NCBI GenBank assembly: GCA_963576735.1
Contig: OY755183.1
Location: 16,573,213-16,637,212 of the forward strand
Direction: 5' to 3'
Origin: Bedellia somnulentella
Taxonomy: Eukaryota; Arthropoda; Insecta; Lepidoptera; Bedelliidae
Length of the DNA: 64,000 nt
Position 1 is the stretch's first letter, and each line of letters opens with the position of its first letter. The notes under the pieces are model-generated. The model saw only the letters and a list, made by a program, of their open reading frames with translations, was not told where the DNA came from and did not search any database. This document shows positions 13,275 to 26,079 of the stretch, piece after piece. Both the position numbers and the translations under genes were made by a program.

Positions 13275-13790
13275 TTAACCGACTTCAAAAAAAGGAGTGT
13301 TCTCAATTCGACCGGTATTTTTTTTTTTTTTTTTATGTATGTTCGCCGATTACTTCGCCATTTATGAACCGATTTTAATTATTATTTTTTTATTCGAAAG
13401 AAGATACTCCCGGATTGGTACCATGATGAGGATATCAGGGTCTGATGATGGGATCCTGGAGAAATCGAGGGGAACCCTCAAATTTTATAGGCAAATGTAC
13501 CGCGTTTTACATATTTTCTGAACTTATATTGGTATTTGCTTCTGAAAATCATATTGTTATGCTGCTGAGCTGATGATAGAAGGTGTGGATCCTCAATCAC
13601 TAGGTATTAGGAAACAGTTCTTTCCACATTCTATATAGATTTATACTCCTCTTCGTAGCTTTTATGAAGAGAAGTACAGGTTCACTAAACATTTCTTTTG
13701 TTATGTTATTGTTACCGAGAAAGTACCATGAGACCAGGATCTGATGATGGCATCCCAGGAAATCGAGGGGACTGTCGAAACTCACAATTA
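13275..13790 (+). mobile_element. Transposon-like block beginning aaccgacttcaaaaaaagga
   Basis: Begins with the same ttaaccgacttc motif as the 14179 foldback. It contains gggtctgatgatgg twice (near 13440 and 13737) and is T-rich. The superfamily is not identified. Confidence 0.4.
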
Positions 13791-13970
13791 TGTGACAGTG
13801 TATTTGTTCAAAACGCCGATAGGCCTGCCCTGTATAACGTGAGAACACTGCCTAATAAATCGTGGGTACTCTGAACAACAGGTGACAATGTCACGTGATA
13901 TTCAGAAGTATTACTACCTCTGCTAACCCCTTCAGGGATATTCGGCGTGAGCGTTTGAGTCTTTCTTGAG
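13790..13970 (+). mobile_element. SINE-A 3' half
   Basis: tgtgacagtgtatttgttca through aaccccttcagggat and ttcggcgtgagcgttt. Confidence 0.85.
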
Positions 13971-14178
13971 ATGTAGAATTGAAGACCATCGCCTTTCGAA
14001 GGATTTTAAGAACAATGTAAGGTTACATATGGTTGAGCCTATTTAATATCGTACTATAATAGAAATACCGGAAATACGAAGAATAATACAGTAATTGTCG
14101 CTTCCTCATCCGAGAGGCATCTTTGCCAGGTCTACCCATCTCTAAAACTCGTAAAATAAAATAATTTTTAACAAAAAG

Positions 14179-14701
14179 AAAACCGACTTCATAGAAAAAC
14201 AACCGAAAATAAACAATCTAGTACTAAAAAGTACGAAATAAGTTTTTTAATTGAATATGAGTACTGTGATTGATACCTTAGCAATTTCTTTATTCCACAC
14301 GCGTCAGTTCAACCTACCTAAATATTACAATTCTCTTAAATTAATTTTTGAGTCGGTGCCAGACAAACAAAAGTAAATTCACCCTGCTATCTATCTCTGA
14401 TTATTACAATCTTAAAAATATTATATCGTACAAAAATCAATTTACCCTACAACTACAAGGTACCCTACATTTTACATGTGCGAAATACACACTTCTTATT
14501 ATCAATAATCATCGAGGCTGGCACCGGCTCACAAATTAATTTAAGAGAATTTTAAGATTTAGGTAGGTTGAACTGACGCGTGTGGAATAAAGAAATTGCT
14601 AAGGTATCAATCACAGTACTCATATTCAATTAAAAAACTTATTTCGTACTTTTTAGTACTAGATTGTTTATTTTCGGTTGTTTTTCTATGAAGTCGGTTT
14701 T
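14179..14701. mobile_element. Foldback MITE with 184 bp terminal inverted repeats
   Basis: Starts aaaaccgacttcatag. The left arm 14179-14362 and right arm 14518-14701 are nearly perfect complements, with a 155 bp loop. A small open frame (14348-14539) crosses the loop and is not a gene. Confidence 0.9.
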
Positions 14702-14704
14702 TAG

Positions 14705-15900
14705 TATATCTGTTCTGAAATTTAGACGTATATCATTTTGACTCAAACCTACAAAGAATGCAATTCAACAAAAAGTCACGAAGATAAGAAGTACCGTAAA
14801 GTATGTTACCAAAACAAAAGACAGCTTCATACGTAATGGCGTAAGTTCAACCCAAGGTATAGATTATAAAGATTTATTGACAAGAAAACGAATCGGTAAT
14901 AGTGATTCGTAAGTTATTGTAGTAAAATTGCTGGTTTCGTCCGAATAACGTTATTTCGTGCTTCAAGTGTTGTTTACATAACGGTGGAAGATACTTTGGA
15001 AATTGAGCGATTTCTACATAAGTTGCGTGCTTCTTATGCTCAGCTTTATGACTATGGGCGTTCTTGAGAGCTTTAAGTTTAAAAAGGAATAAATGTATGT
15101 TCAGTTTGTATGAACTTGCGACCTTATAATCCTTGTTGAAAGGGTAGGCTGGCTGGCTGGCTTGTATGAGTTTTCTCGATCTTTTTTTAATAATTTTAAA
15201 ATATTTTTTTTGGTTATGCCCTAAACTAGCATTCTCTTTTGTCTGGCTCTTCTAATCTTATACGTTATAATTTTAGTTGTATGTTTGTAAAAAATAAAGT
15301 TGATGGAGTAAAGTATTTTTGATGATTATGTTATCGGTAGGAATCAGAAAAAAAAAATGTTTTATATTATTTCTTAAACTAAAAAGGAACACCTTTTACT
15401 CTAAGCCAAGCCAAAGTTCAAAAGCAAAAACAAAAAAAACAAAATCTATTTACTATTAATTTTTCTGAAAGTTTTGTAAAAACGAAAACATTATAGAAAA
15501 TTGCAACTAAGATTAAAACCCGATATCAAAGCCAAAATTTACATAAATCATAGTTCGGTACTCAATACCGCAATCGTCTACATTCCTAAATCCTGCATAC
15601 ACCGAAGTAATCCAGTGTATTTCGTTGCCAAGTGGGTCTATCTCTGTAGATAGCTGTTAGGATTACGCGAATGTAGTTCAGCTCTGTGTAATGTTTCGTG
15701 GATTACATTCGAACGATGCTTGTAATAGGGTTACATATTATAGTGAAAATATACGCAGTAAAATTTGAGCTGGCTTTGATGTTCTGTAATTGGTGATTGT
15801 TTGTAAAGTTGTGATCGTACATTTTGTACTGTAATAAGTTCATTACACGCACTTTAACTACTTATTGAAGAGAAGAAAAGAAAAAAGTGTTTTCTGATAA
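14705..15900. other. Non-coding AT-rich DNA
   Basis: No supported feature. Confidence 0.5.
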
Positions 15901-15904
15901 ACGA

Positions 15905-16180
15905 TTTTGAAGGCGTCTGTGAGCAAGTGGTTGGGTTAGGCTTTTGGGTCTGGGGGTCGCTAGTTCGAATCCCGCTGAGGGTAACATTTATTTGATGTAA
16001 ATGTAAATGTTGTTTCTTGGTTTTGAATGTTATTTATATGCGTATTAAGTATTATTAAGTTCTCCTTACTTTGGGACCTACTTAATCTGTGTCCTATGGT
16101 CGTATATTTCAAGAAATAATCCGTGTAAAATGTTTTAAACTCTAATTAATGTACAATAAAGAGTTTTTCTATTGTACCCC
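15905..16180 (+). mobile_element. SINE-C, tRNA-derived
   Basis: The head has gtgagcaagtggttgggtta and box B agttcgaatcccgc. It ends gtacaataaagagtttttc, a LINE-like AATAAA end different from SINE-A and SINE-B. Confidence 0.65.
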
Positions 16181-16437
16181 ATTCCTCCCACCATCATGCG
16201 CCAACAGAATATAGCTTAATAAAATATATAAATAAACTGGTTAAAAGTAATTATAAATAATATTTCGTTGCTTCTTTCACGTATTATAATAAATATATAA
16301 ACTATATATAATACTTCTGTTTGGAGTTCGTAAGGTGAATTATTGAGAGTAAAAGATGTTACAAATCCATTACCAAACATCTCAATGTCAGACTAAAAAC
16401 AAAGTAAATGTCCGGGAATATCCCGCACAGCCCTAAT

Positions 16438-16572
16438 ACATTTAAATACTCACGCCATTAGTTCCCATTGGGGTAGGCAGAGACTATCGATCGCCACTTA
16501 GTACGATCCTGACAAACCTCTCCAGCTTCGTTTACATACATGCTCTTTTATTCTTCATACTTCGGACTTTAC
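16438..16572 (-). mobile_element. RTE LINE 3' end (truncated copy)
   Basis: On the + strand, tactcacgccattagttccc begins the complement of the LINE terminus. It stops near 16572, next to a Helitron-like end. Confidence 0.85.
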
Positions 16573-16586
16573 TCTTTTATTTCTAA

Positions 16587-17520
16587 CTAGTGGATCGTCC
16601 CAGCTTCGCACGGGTAGCGTTGTTTTTTTAAATATCTGAGGTTTCTTTCTTCAGTCACTGCTCAAGCATTGTGAAATTCAGCGCAATGTTTTCAATTTAT
16701 TAAATTTATATAAACAGTGTAGTTTTATGATTTTAAATACGCTTTGATGAACGGTTCTGTATTTCCGTTTAACAGCAAATTTTGGAATAAAACGCTATGA
16801 AGTATTTATTACATCTAAAAAATAAATCATTACGTGATGTAGGATGCAACTACTGGCGCCATCTAGTATGGTTTTGATCACGGGCGCGATGGCTTATTTT
16901 ATGTATAATTTCGGTGTTTGTCTACCGATTTCTATGATTCTTTTTTTATTGAATAGGTAATAATGTTACCTTTTTTTAAATTAGGGATGAGTGAGAGGTT
17001 TACAAACGTAAGAGTAAACAAATATAAGCAGAATGTTCCGAACTGCTAAGCTATCAGGAATTACACGTGTTATTGTGAGTCAACCGTAAAAGATAGACAT
17101 AAACTGCTGAGGATTTTTTTTAGATAATTTTATAAAGAATATTTCCGTCACACATGATTTCTACGTAAGTTTAACCATTGAGGCCGCACACGCAACGGAA
17201 GCTTAAAAAATGGAGTAACTTCTGCCGTTTTCCCAAAATTTCCCTAAATTCCCCTTTACTACTCTGCTGAAAAGCATACAAATACCTGCGCAGGTGTATG
17301 AAGAATAATTGTACCAAGTTTCGTTAAAATGCGTCGAGTAGTTTTTGTTTCCATAAGGAACATACAAACCGACAGACAGACTGACAGACAGACAGACAAA
17401 ATTTTTACTGATTGCATTTTTGGCATCAGTATCGATCCCTAATCACCACCTGATGGTTATTTTGAAAATATATTTCATGTACAGAATTGGCCTCTCTACA
17501 GATTTATTATAAGTATAGAT
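16587..17520 (-). mobile_element. Helitron-like non-autonomous element
   Basis: On the - strand starts atctatacttataataaatc and ends gcgaagctgggacgatccac then tag. It includes a (cagacaga)n tract near 17370-17398. Confidence 0.6.
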
Positions 17521-17627
17521 AAGCTTTCATTATACAGCAGTATTCAAGCGTAGTTTGAATACTGCTTTGAAACAATTTCTTTGATAAAAAGACTAATTAT
17601 TTTTTCTATAAAACTGAATTTTATAAA

Positions 17628-17875
17628 ATACTAGCTGGCCCAGCAAACGTTGTTCGAGCTATATAAATTGTTTCTAGAGAATTTCAAGTCTTTAAAATGA
17701 AAATTAAAGGTTCTAGGTGGACAACCCTTATCACTTGGAAGTATAAAAACCTACCAGACGTATCGAATGTGTACGCAAAACATCATTGAAATCGGCCCAC
17801 CCGTTTCGCAGGAGTTTGCTGACAAACACCGTAGCACGTGAATTTTATGTATTAGTTTTATTTTGTTATGTGCAA
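17628..17875 (-). mobile_element. Helitron-like end
   Basis: actagctggcccagcaaacg on the + strand is the complement of the usual ...gctagt 3' end. Confidence 0.5.
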
Positions 17876-17901
17876 TAAAGTGTTTTACCTTCCAATTCTA
17901 C

Positions 17902-18155
17902 ATACATACATACATATATACTCACGGCTACATTTCTTTAGAAGGGGTAACCAGAGCTAAGGAATTATAAATTCCTCAGCCACTTTTGGAAGTTGCGTGG
18001 GGAAAAGATGGTGAAATAAAGGTTTTTGGTGATGGGTCTCCAACCGCATTGCCCAAAAATCCCTTAAAAGCCCCAATACCGTTAGTCGTCTCTTACGTAC
18101 ACCCACCGGAAGAAATGGGGTAGTGCTATTCTAAGCCGGCACTACACAGCTATTT
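17902..18155 (-). mobile_element. SINE-B, full length, subfamily 2
   Basis: Has the subfamily 2 marks acgtacacccaccggaag and aatggggtagtgctattcta on the + strand. Confidence 0.92.
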
Positions 18156-18159
18156 TATC

Positions 18160-19375
18160 TCAACACTTTAAATAATAATACATGTGCTTATATTGTGTTT
18201 TCTGTTTCAGGTAACGTCACAACATAAGAAACAAAAGTTATTCAAAGAACATCAGCAGGTGACTATCTCTACTCTCTCTATCTCTCTACAGGTACCTTTT
18301 ATGTATTTTCACCAATATGGTCACCTTCCGGTTTTTACAGTTGTCATCCCAATAAAACGGGTATTAGAACTTCAACATTAAAATTCCTCAGATATAGAAC
18401 AAGGGAATTTAATATATAAAATACACGTGGTACATTATGTACTACGTGGTATTTGTCACCAAACTCCTCCGAAGCCGCTGAACTAATATAAATGAATTTT
18501 TTTATTCACATTCGGTAGGTTTGAGAACTGGTTTATAACAATTAATCATACTTCCAAGTGATGAGGATTGAGCACCATATTTACATTCTTTTTATTCTAT
18601 TTTATTTTATCGACCAGAAATTCCCGAGTAATAATTTATATGGCAAAATAACGTTTGGCGGTTCAGCTGGTAACATACATAAATGATAGTTAGTGTTAGT
18701 TTTTCAACTAAATATCCCTTTGATCAATAAAAAAAACATAAGATACTAATTTGTAAATAAATTATATTTTACTGTCATATCCTGCTTGCGCTTTAAGCCA
18801 GTAGTTCATCAAAAACTTTTTTTTTTGAGCCTAACCTTACATCAACGTCAATTACCTCTATTAATCTGAAAAGGATAGCCAAAGGTTCAAAATACATGAT
18901 TTCTCTAATATTAAAGTTAATAGGAGAATTTATAGTTCTAATACACAGCTAATGATAGATTAATTTACTATTACATATAAAATAAATCCCAGGAATCAGT
19001 CATTTAAAATTACATATCCTCCGATACAACCGAATTCCAAGCCGATTAAATTCAATGAATCGAATGTAACAATCGAATGCGGCTAATCGAATAGCAGATG
19101 GTCAAATAGCTAATCGTTAATCCGGCTACTTTCCACCGATGCACAAACATATTATTAGCCTTTGTGTTATCTGTACGGTAATGAGCAGTGAGCTTCACTG
19201 AATTACAACTGTACCATTTTAAATGAGAACTTAACTGATATAACTGAGTTCATCTAAGAATTATGTAAACCTAGCTCTTTGCCCGCGACTACGTCCGCTT
19301 GGACTACGTTTTTTGCATCCGGTTTACATCCAAAATACCAAAACACTATCTTAACTTCTGTTTTTTCATATTTTT
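18160..19375. other. Non-coding AT-rich DNA
   Basis: Degraded Helitron-like words near 18650 and 19275-19330 (tgcccgcgactacgtccgct). No gene. Confidence 0.45.
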
Positions 19376-19377
19376 AT

Positions 19378-19500
19378 TCCCGCGGGTGTTGTAATAGATA
19401 TAAAGAACATTAAGGCACGGCTTTTTAAGTGAGTATTGGGCGATGCAGTTAGAGACCCATTTGACTACTTTTCCCCCATTCAACTTCCAAAAGTTTTTTT
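19378..19500 (+). mobile_element. SINE-B fragment, decayed
   Basis: cccgcgggtgttgtaa, tgggcgatgcagttagagac and cattcaacttccaaaag keep the family order. Confidence 0.55.
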
Positions 19501-20054
19501 GTAGTAGTTATATCAGTCAATCGCATCAAGTTTCATATTTCTAGATACAGTATATTTATAGATCAAAAATCTGTATTCTATATTTCAATCCCTTAGGGGG
19601 TAAGTTCCAAAAATCCTTTTTAATTGTTCATAAGAATCACGAAATAAACCATTTTGCACCAAGTTCCTATGTTCAAAAATGAGAATATATTTAGTAAGTA
19701 TGGATATAGCAGTTTGGCGCTGCGGTGTCGGTCCGGTGCTGCCCCCTACACTGACCGTTGGTGATGTGAGAGATTGCAGCCAATCAGTCATAGCTGGCGG
19801 TACTAAATTAAAATTGAGATATGTGCTATTATTTACAAACAATGCATTCTGAAGCTTAAACAGAGTATTAATTTATGCGTAAGTTAGCATAATATATGTA
19901 TGGGAATATTAGTTTAAAAATAGTTAAAAAAAATAATGTTATAAACATATTCTCAGACCTACCACATAAATACGCAAAATTCATACAATATACTTTCAAT
20001 TATCTTTATTTATACATATTCGCATAGTTGAATATGAAAAAGAAGGAATAGTGC

Positions 20055-20139
20055 GTCGGGGCGTTTACCCGAGGTCGCGGGTTCGATCCCCGCCTGTGTC
20101 GAAATTTTTCTTTCCTTTATTTATTCTTTATTTATTAGT
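20055..20139 (+). mobile_element. Plain 5'-truncated copy of the 169-487 family
   Basis: Has the tRNA 3' half and the tail, with no inverted arm. Short repeats aatagtgc flank it (20047-20054, 20140-20147). Confidence 0.75.
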
Positions 20140-20159
20140 AATAGTGCTTCCTATTATTC

Positions 20160-20285
20160 TAAGCTGACACAAAAGCAAAAAAAATAACGCAAAGAGTTTG
20201 TGTCTCCCGAGTTTTAAACCTGGGTCTTCCGTTGGATTAGTAATAACCAAACGTTATTCCGCTACGCCACGAAGACGTTAGTGTT
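20160..20285 (-). mobile_element. tRNA-like SINE remnant
   Basis: The - strand carries cgtggcgtagcggaataac (box A-like) and ccaggtttaaaactcggga (box B-like). Confidence 0.45.
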
Positions 20286-20771
20286 GATTTCAAATTTTTG
20301 ATAAGCTACATATCTAGTAGTCATACTATTGACAAACAATTAAATGGACATTTATTTTATAATGCAAATGGATGAAACCCTTATTTTTTCCAAAAAGACT
20401 ATTAATGAAGAGTCTATCAAAGTCGTTCGATGAAAAAATGAATCGTGTAAACATGGGGAGCCATATAAAAGTTATGTTTTTTTATGTTCCTGTAGGAACC
20501 GTTGCGAAATCCGGGAAAAATGATATCCTATATGTTGGCCAGGTGTATAAGCTACATTCATACCAAATTTGATCAAGATACGTCTGGTAGAATTAACGTG
20601 ATAACCGGACATACAGACAGTATTTTTTTTCAAAAAGCGTTAATTTGGCTTTAGTATCGAAAATTAAACATATTCCACCGGTTTCTATTTTTATTATTTT
20701 TAATGTACAGTTTTGACCTCGGTACAGTCTTATTATAGTAGTATAGAGTATAGTTAGATATTTATAGTTTT

Positions 20772-21000
20772 GTAGTGTCGGCTTAGAACTGCACTTCCCC
20801 ATTATTGCCCGTGGATGTTCGTAAGAGGTGATTAAGGGTATTGGGTTTTTTAAGTGATATTTGGGCGATACGGTTGGAGACCAAGAACCTTTATTTTACA
20901 AAATTTTCCCCACTTATCTAACAAAAGTGGCTCAGGAATTTTGTATTTTGATGCTCTAGATACCCCCTCTAGAGATGTATAGCCATGAGTATATGAGATT
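20772..21000 (+). mobile_element. SINE-B, diverged full-length
   Basis: gtagtgtcggcttagaactg to gccatgagtatatgag with many substitutions. Confidence 0.8.
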
Positions 21001-21039
21001 TGAGCATATGTACATGTATGATAAATGAACAACATAAGC

Positions 21040-21165
21040 GAAAAGTTCTTAAAAATCATCGCTCTAGAAGGCAAAATACTGGCAGGATTTTGTCTTTGAA
21101 TGGCCAAACTAATTCGTTGGTCAAAGTAAATGCTAGCTCTAGGATCACAAAAACTGACTTCAACT
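21040..21165 (-). mobile_element. Diverged second copy of the R2-like fragment 3' end
   Basis: Shares aatactggcaggattt, tctttgaatggc and ctaattcgttgg with 27470-27560, at clearly lower identity. It is non-coding through decay. Confidence 0.65.
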
Positions 21166-21171
21166 AACTTA

Positions 21172-21238
21172 TCTTTACGCCATATATCTAATAGTAGAGG
21201 TACTAATATTATAATCTCTAAACATCACACGATATTAT
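21172..21238 (-). mobile_element. SINE-A remnant
   Basis: tagtagaggtactaatatta and aacatcacacgatatt are diverged SINE-A. A SINE-B tail follows at 21240. Confidence 0.5.
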
Positions 21239-21239
21239 G

Positions 21240-21306
21240 CAACTCTGAAGCTCTGGCTACCCCTTTTTAGGATTTATGGCCGTGATTATATGTATGTAAG
21301 TAAGGT
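21240..21306 (+). mobile_element. SINE-B 3' terminus
   Basis: gctctggctacccctttt then atggccgtgattatatg and a mixed (tatg)(taag) tail. Confidence 0.8.
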
Positions 21307-21836
21307 GTATAATCGTGAAAATTACACTTAAAGCATTTAACTTCTGAATTCCTAAGCCACTTATGAAAGACGGTACATATAGGCCAAATCAGTGCATATA
21401 AAAAAGAAAAATATTTTCGCTTTGATCTAGTTACTGTAAAACATTGAGACTGTAAAGGGAATTTAATATGCGAAATACGGACTTCAGAGTCGGTGTTGAT
21501 TTTTCCTTTTTCCCGCCAAATATCATCAAAGTCAAGCGTTTTTTGTCCGCCGGTGTTCCATTGAATATTTGCCGAGCGCTTTTCATAATTAAATTGTAAA
21601 ACAAGATTTTTTATTCGAGTGAAAACAAACGGTTATGTTTTTCGCGCGTATCTCGTATGTTTGTTGGCATGTACTCAATATTCTTTATGACATTATTTAT
21701 GTTATGATAACTTCACTCAAAAAGCTTTAAACAATATTATATTTAAACTTTTACGATAATGTTTACGACAATGAATGCTGCTGAGACTGGACGCATATTG
21801 TATATTCAGTTATATTTTTTCTACATACGAGTACAT

Positions 21837-22496
21837 ATAGAATAGAATAGAATAGAATAGAATAGAATAGAATAGAATAGAATAACTCTTTATTGTACAT
21901 CAAACACAAATTTACAAAAGAAATTATCATACAGTTTACAGTGAGGTACAATCGGCGGTCTTATCGCTAAAAGCGATCTCTTCCAGACAACCTTTGGAAG
22001 GTGAGATCGGTAAACTAGTTATCTAGGTAGATGCACAAAACAAGCTTACTTTAAAACTAACTTATTTAATTGAAATAATAACATAAATATTAATTACACA
22101 AAATAATATAGGTACATATTACACACATATGAACACATATACATACATAACTACATACTTTTATATATACAAGTAATACAAATACCTAAATAAAATACAC
22201 AAATACGTTTTAGAAATATAATTAATACATATAATTTAAAAAGCAACAGTATTACAGCGCTTCAGTGAGATAGTGTTGTTTCACCAGATCCTTGAACACA
22301 TTAAGGGATTTAGCCAGTCGCACCTCCACAGGAAGTGCATTCCACAATTGCACAGCGTGTACAGAAAAAGAGGAGCCATAGAAATTGGTTGAATGAGAGG
22401 GAATGGTTAATTGAAGATTATGGTCTGAACGTAAATTAAGGTTATGGGAAGAAGATAGAAATTGAAAACGTTCTTTTAGATAGAAAGGGGTGAGAA
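21837..22496 (-). mobile_element. CR1-like LINE 3' end with (attct)n tail
   Basis: On the - strand the element ends gtacaataaagagttattc followed by about nine attct units (21837-21884). Upstream of that is a 3' UTR and a coding end at 22252-22496 that stops with TAA. The 5' side is abutted by a SINE-B copy at 22497. Confidence 0.8.
22252..22496 (-). pseudogene. LINE reverse transcriptase C-terminal remnant
   Basis: The - strand translation reads FYLKERFQFLSSSHNLNLRS, then FSVHAVQLWNALPVEVRLAK, then LNVFKDLVKQHYL and ends at a TAA. The AVQLWNALP-E-R motif near the end is typical of non-LTR C-termini. No catalytic region is present. Confidence 0.8.
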
Positions 22497-22715
22497 AATA
22501 TACTCACGGCTATAAATCTCAAAAGGTGTAGCCAGAGCTGCAGAATTTGAAATTCATCAGCCACTATTAAAAGTTCGTTGAGGAAAAGATTGTTAATAAA
22601 GAAATAAAGATGTGGTCTTCAGTCACATCGCCCAATAAATACTTTAAAATCCCTGAAAACCCAAACGATGGCCGCGGGAAGAAATGTGTTAGTGCTAATC
22701 TTAAACGACACTACA
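22497..22715 (-). mobile_element. SINE-B abutting a CR1-like LINE
   Basis: Begins on the + strand atatactcacggctataaat exactly where the LINE coding remnant stops. Confidence 0.82.
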
Positions 22716-23127
22716 CAAATAATTTAAAAAAAGAGGCCAGCCCTACACAAACGTTGTTGATTAAAAAACGAGTTTGAACTGTACAGCGGTGAGGCTTTGA
22801 CCGCATGAATCGGGTCGCGGGTTCTATTCCGGGCAACAGTCACTATTTACGAGATCGTAAACTCTCACCTGTGCACGCCACTGTACAAGCGGCGACGGAA
22901 GTTCTAAAATTACAGTTTTCTTACGTTTTTTTTAATGAAGCTGATTTTTTGTGAAAAATAGCACTTATCAATTGCTTTCCGCAATGTAACAGGTCACTCA
23001 GGGTTTTGAGGATTTTTAGGGTTTTGTAGCTGAAAAAACTAAAAAATTATTTCTCAGTTATTTATTTCCGCAATTATTGAGACGACGTAGTTGTCAACTA
23101 ATAGGTAGATGTATACTTAAATCGGGT

Positions 23128-23280
23128 ATGGTCGGCTCAGAATAGTACTAACCCATATGTTCCCGCGTTAGAGTTGGGGGCGTTTTAAATTATTGTTGGG
23201 CGATGTGACTGTGACCTTACCACTAATTTTCCTTTATTTTTATCATCTATTCCAAAAGCAGCTACGCAATTTCTAAATTT
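23128..23280 (+). mobile_element. SINE-B 5' half, diverged
   Basis: ggtcggctcagaatagtact and gttgggcgatgtgactg match. The 3' part is lost. Confidence 0.65.
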
Positions 23281-23654
23281 GCCTTAATCGAAATGATTTT
23301 AATCAAAATTTTAAGTAAGTTTTTCAAACGTTCCACCACACAGACACGAAAGTTACAACGAAAAACCCAATTTTCAGTCGGATAAAAATCGTCAAAAAAC
23401 TCCAATTCTGGAATTAAACTATCACTTGAGTGACCGATAGTCCATGTAGCAAATCCCGACTGCATCTGCTTATCGTTTCCTGCTCGCGGGAGTCGAATCC
23501 ACACACGCTTGTCAGGATGCCTCGTTTGCATTATACCTTTGATGGACTTTTATGGACATTGTTAGCACAATTTGGGTTGAATGTGGTTTTTTTACTTTCG
23601 TGGCTCTTTTAATGTTGGCGAGTCTTTGCAAACAATAGCTCTACTCAAACACGA

Positions 23655-24012
23655 CTTCACGCTTTACATCCTCGAAGAGTGGCAGAGGTACTATAACTTC
23701 TGAACATCGCATGATATAAATGTCACGTGGTGTTCAGAGTAACCAGGTTTTGCTCAAGACGGTGTTCTATCATGTAGAGAAGACCTGTCGCTGTTTCTAT
23801 TCCACAAATATGAATACTGTGTCACAGGATTAAATGCAACAGATTCATGTGGATGTATTCTTCACGATGTTTTCTCACACTGATAATAACCATGATAAAT
23901 CAACCTTACATATGTCTTAAGATAAGACACACTGGTGTAGGACTGACTCAGAATTTGAACCCACCGCGCTGTATGAGAAGAAGTGGCGCTTCACACTTAG
24001 CCGTCACGTTCA
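23655..24012 (-). mobile_element. SINE-A, near full length, diverged
   Basis: Reads in complement from gtggcagaggtactataact to the tRNA-like head region. Box B is decayed. Confidence 0.75.
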
Positions 24013-24635
24013 CGGCGAGCATATAAATAAAAATAATACGGTTACCGCAAATAAAGTCAGTAAATGGGATAATTTTTTGTCGATATACATTATAATATAG
24101 AACTAAACTTTTACATAAATATCGTCCAAAGCAGACATAAAATATTAATGTTATACACCAAACTTTTTGAGCTGAGCTAACTTTAGTTATAGTTGTGTCA
24201 GCTTAGGAAAAAAGCTTATTCAGTCTAAAACATTAACTAAAGTATCGTTTTAAAGTTTTCACAGCATCAGTGAACGGACTCGTACATAAAACTAAACGGG
24301 TTAACCTTCGGGTTACCATTTAAGGATTCTTTCAATTGCTTAAAAAGTTACGTGAATTCAGAAGTTTACCCCGTTCTTCCGGAAATGCTCCTAATCAACC
24401 GTACTATTGACGTTTCGAATGAAAGCGATCCTGTCTAATTGCGATGTTTGTTGTGTAGTATTGGCGTTAAGACGCGTTCACACTGATTGTTTGTTGTGTA
24501 CACAACGTAACGAGCGGCTCCGTGACTCGCTTGCCGTATGCGGCACTGGCAGAATTTAGGATTATCTGCCATCAACAAATACGCTTGGAATCTGGAGTTC
24601 TCTAACTTAACACTTTCCTTGAAAACATATATACT

Positions 24636-24958
24636 TCCCGCGATAGCTCAGTTGGTAGAACACCGCTTATCGTACAGACGATGAAGGTTCAAATCCAGGG
24701 TGGGGCGCACGCCAATTCGTGTTTTCTAAAGTCATATATGTGATTAATTTATCATGTTTGTATACGATGAGGGAAAAGATCGTGAGGAAATCCACATGCC
24801 TAAAGTTATGGCGATAGGCTTGCCCCTATCACGTGAGTAGACTGTCCAAATAAAACGCGGGTACTCTGAACACCAGGTGACCATTTCTCGTGACGTACAG
24901 AAGTACTAGTTCCTCTGCCAACCCCTTTGGTGATATACGGCATGAACGTTTAAACTTG
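24636..24958 (+). mobile_element. SINE-A with well-kept tRNA head
   Basis: Box A gatagctcagttggtagaac and box B ggttcaaatccaggg are close to the tRNA consensus. It ends catgaacgtttaaa without the repeat tail. Confidence 0.85.
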
Positions 24959-24997
24959 AATTTTATTTAGTGGATTTGTATTTACTGTCGTTTATAA

Positions 24998-25213
24998 GTA
25001 TAGTCACGGCCATAGATCCCATAAAAGGGTAGACAGAGCATCAGAGCTAGAAACTCCTCAGCCACATTTGGTAGATGAAAGGGGACCAGTTATTAGAAAT
25101 GAAGTATCGTTGGTGATGGGTCTCTAGCTCGGTTTATGTCATGGTCATAGTCGCCTCTTACGACACCCGTGGGTAGAAAGGGGTGTGACAGTCTAAGCCG
25201 GTACTACACGACA
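24998..25213 (-). mobile_element. SINE-B, subfamily 1, internal deletion
   Basis: Keeps cgacacccgtgggtagaaag and tctaagccggtactacac. Lies 30 bp from the next SINE-B in the same orientation. Confidence 0.8.
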
Positions 25214-25242
25214 TTATGTTACGAAATTTACGAACTGACCAG

Positions 25243-25497
25243 GAATATACATACATACATACATATACTGACGGGTATAAATCCCTAGAAGGGGTAGCCA
25301 GACCTAAGGAATTAGAAATTCCTCAGCCATTTTTGGAAAGTAAGTGGGGAAAAGATAGTAAAAATAAAGGTCGTTGGTGCTGGGTTTCCAACCGCATCGC
25401 CAAGCAATCCCTTAAAAGCCCCAATACCGTTAGTCGCCTCTTACGTACACCCACCGAAAGAAATTGGGTAGTGCTATTCTAAGCCGACATTACACAG
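25243..25497 (-). mobile_element. SINE-B, full length, subfamily 2
   Basis: catacatatactgacgggta through acgtacacccaccgaaag to tctaagccgacattacaca. Confidence 0.9.
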
Positions 25498-26079
25498 CAA
25501 ATATCAAGGAATATCCAGGCTATAAAGCTATAAATTTTGTTAAGGGCATGCCAGAGCTTCAGTATCAAAAACTGTTCAGCAAACTTTGGATTTCCAGTAG
25601 CGACGCTTTTTATTGACTGGTCAATCTCTTAGCTCGTTCCTTTACGTAATTTAAAACTACTCTTCGTCTATTAACAAATCCTTGATAAAACATTTAGTAT
25701 TAAATAGACGATTTATCACGCAACCAGCAGTTCTCAACCATCGCAACATAAATTAATTAATCCATATTAAAGCACAATATACGGTACGCATGAGCTGCTA
25801 GCGAATTTAATTAATACTCTCGTTATCTTGAGTGTGGCAATTTCATGAAAGTAATTCAGTTACATGCGATGTCTGAAGTATGGCGCAATGGGGTGCCTAG
25901 GGTTGGAAACCACTGGTGTGATGTGAATTAATGGCGGATCAATGATCACGTATAGCGATATTCTACGCTACGCTATAATCAAGTGTAGTTGACGGTAGAG
26001 AATCTATGTTTTCCTAATTTCTAAGTGCACATAGCTTTCACAGATTAAATCGCAGTCTGGAATGTAAAAAGTAGAAGGA

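Noticed and set aside
18184..18381. 65-codon frame with an apparent signal peptide
   Set aside because: Contains an internal acceptor-like run and low-complexity tct repeats, with no support from neighbours.
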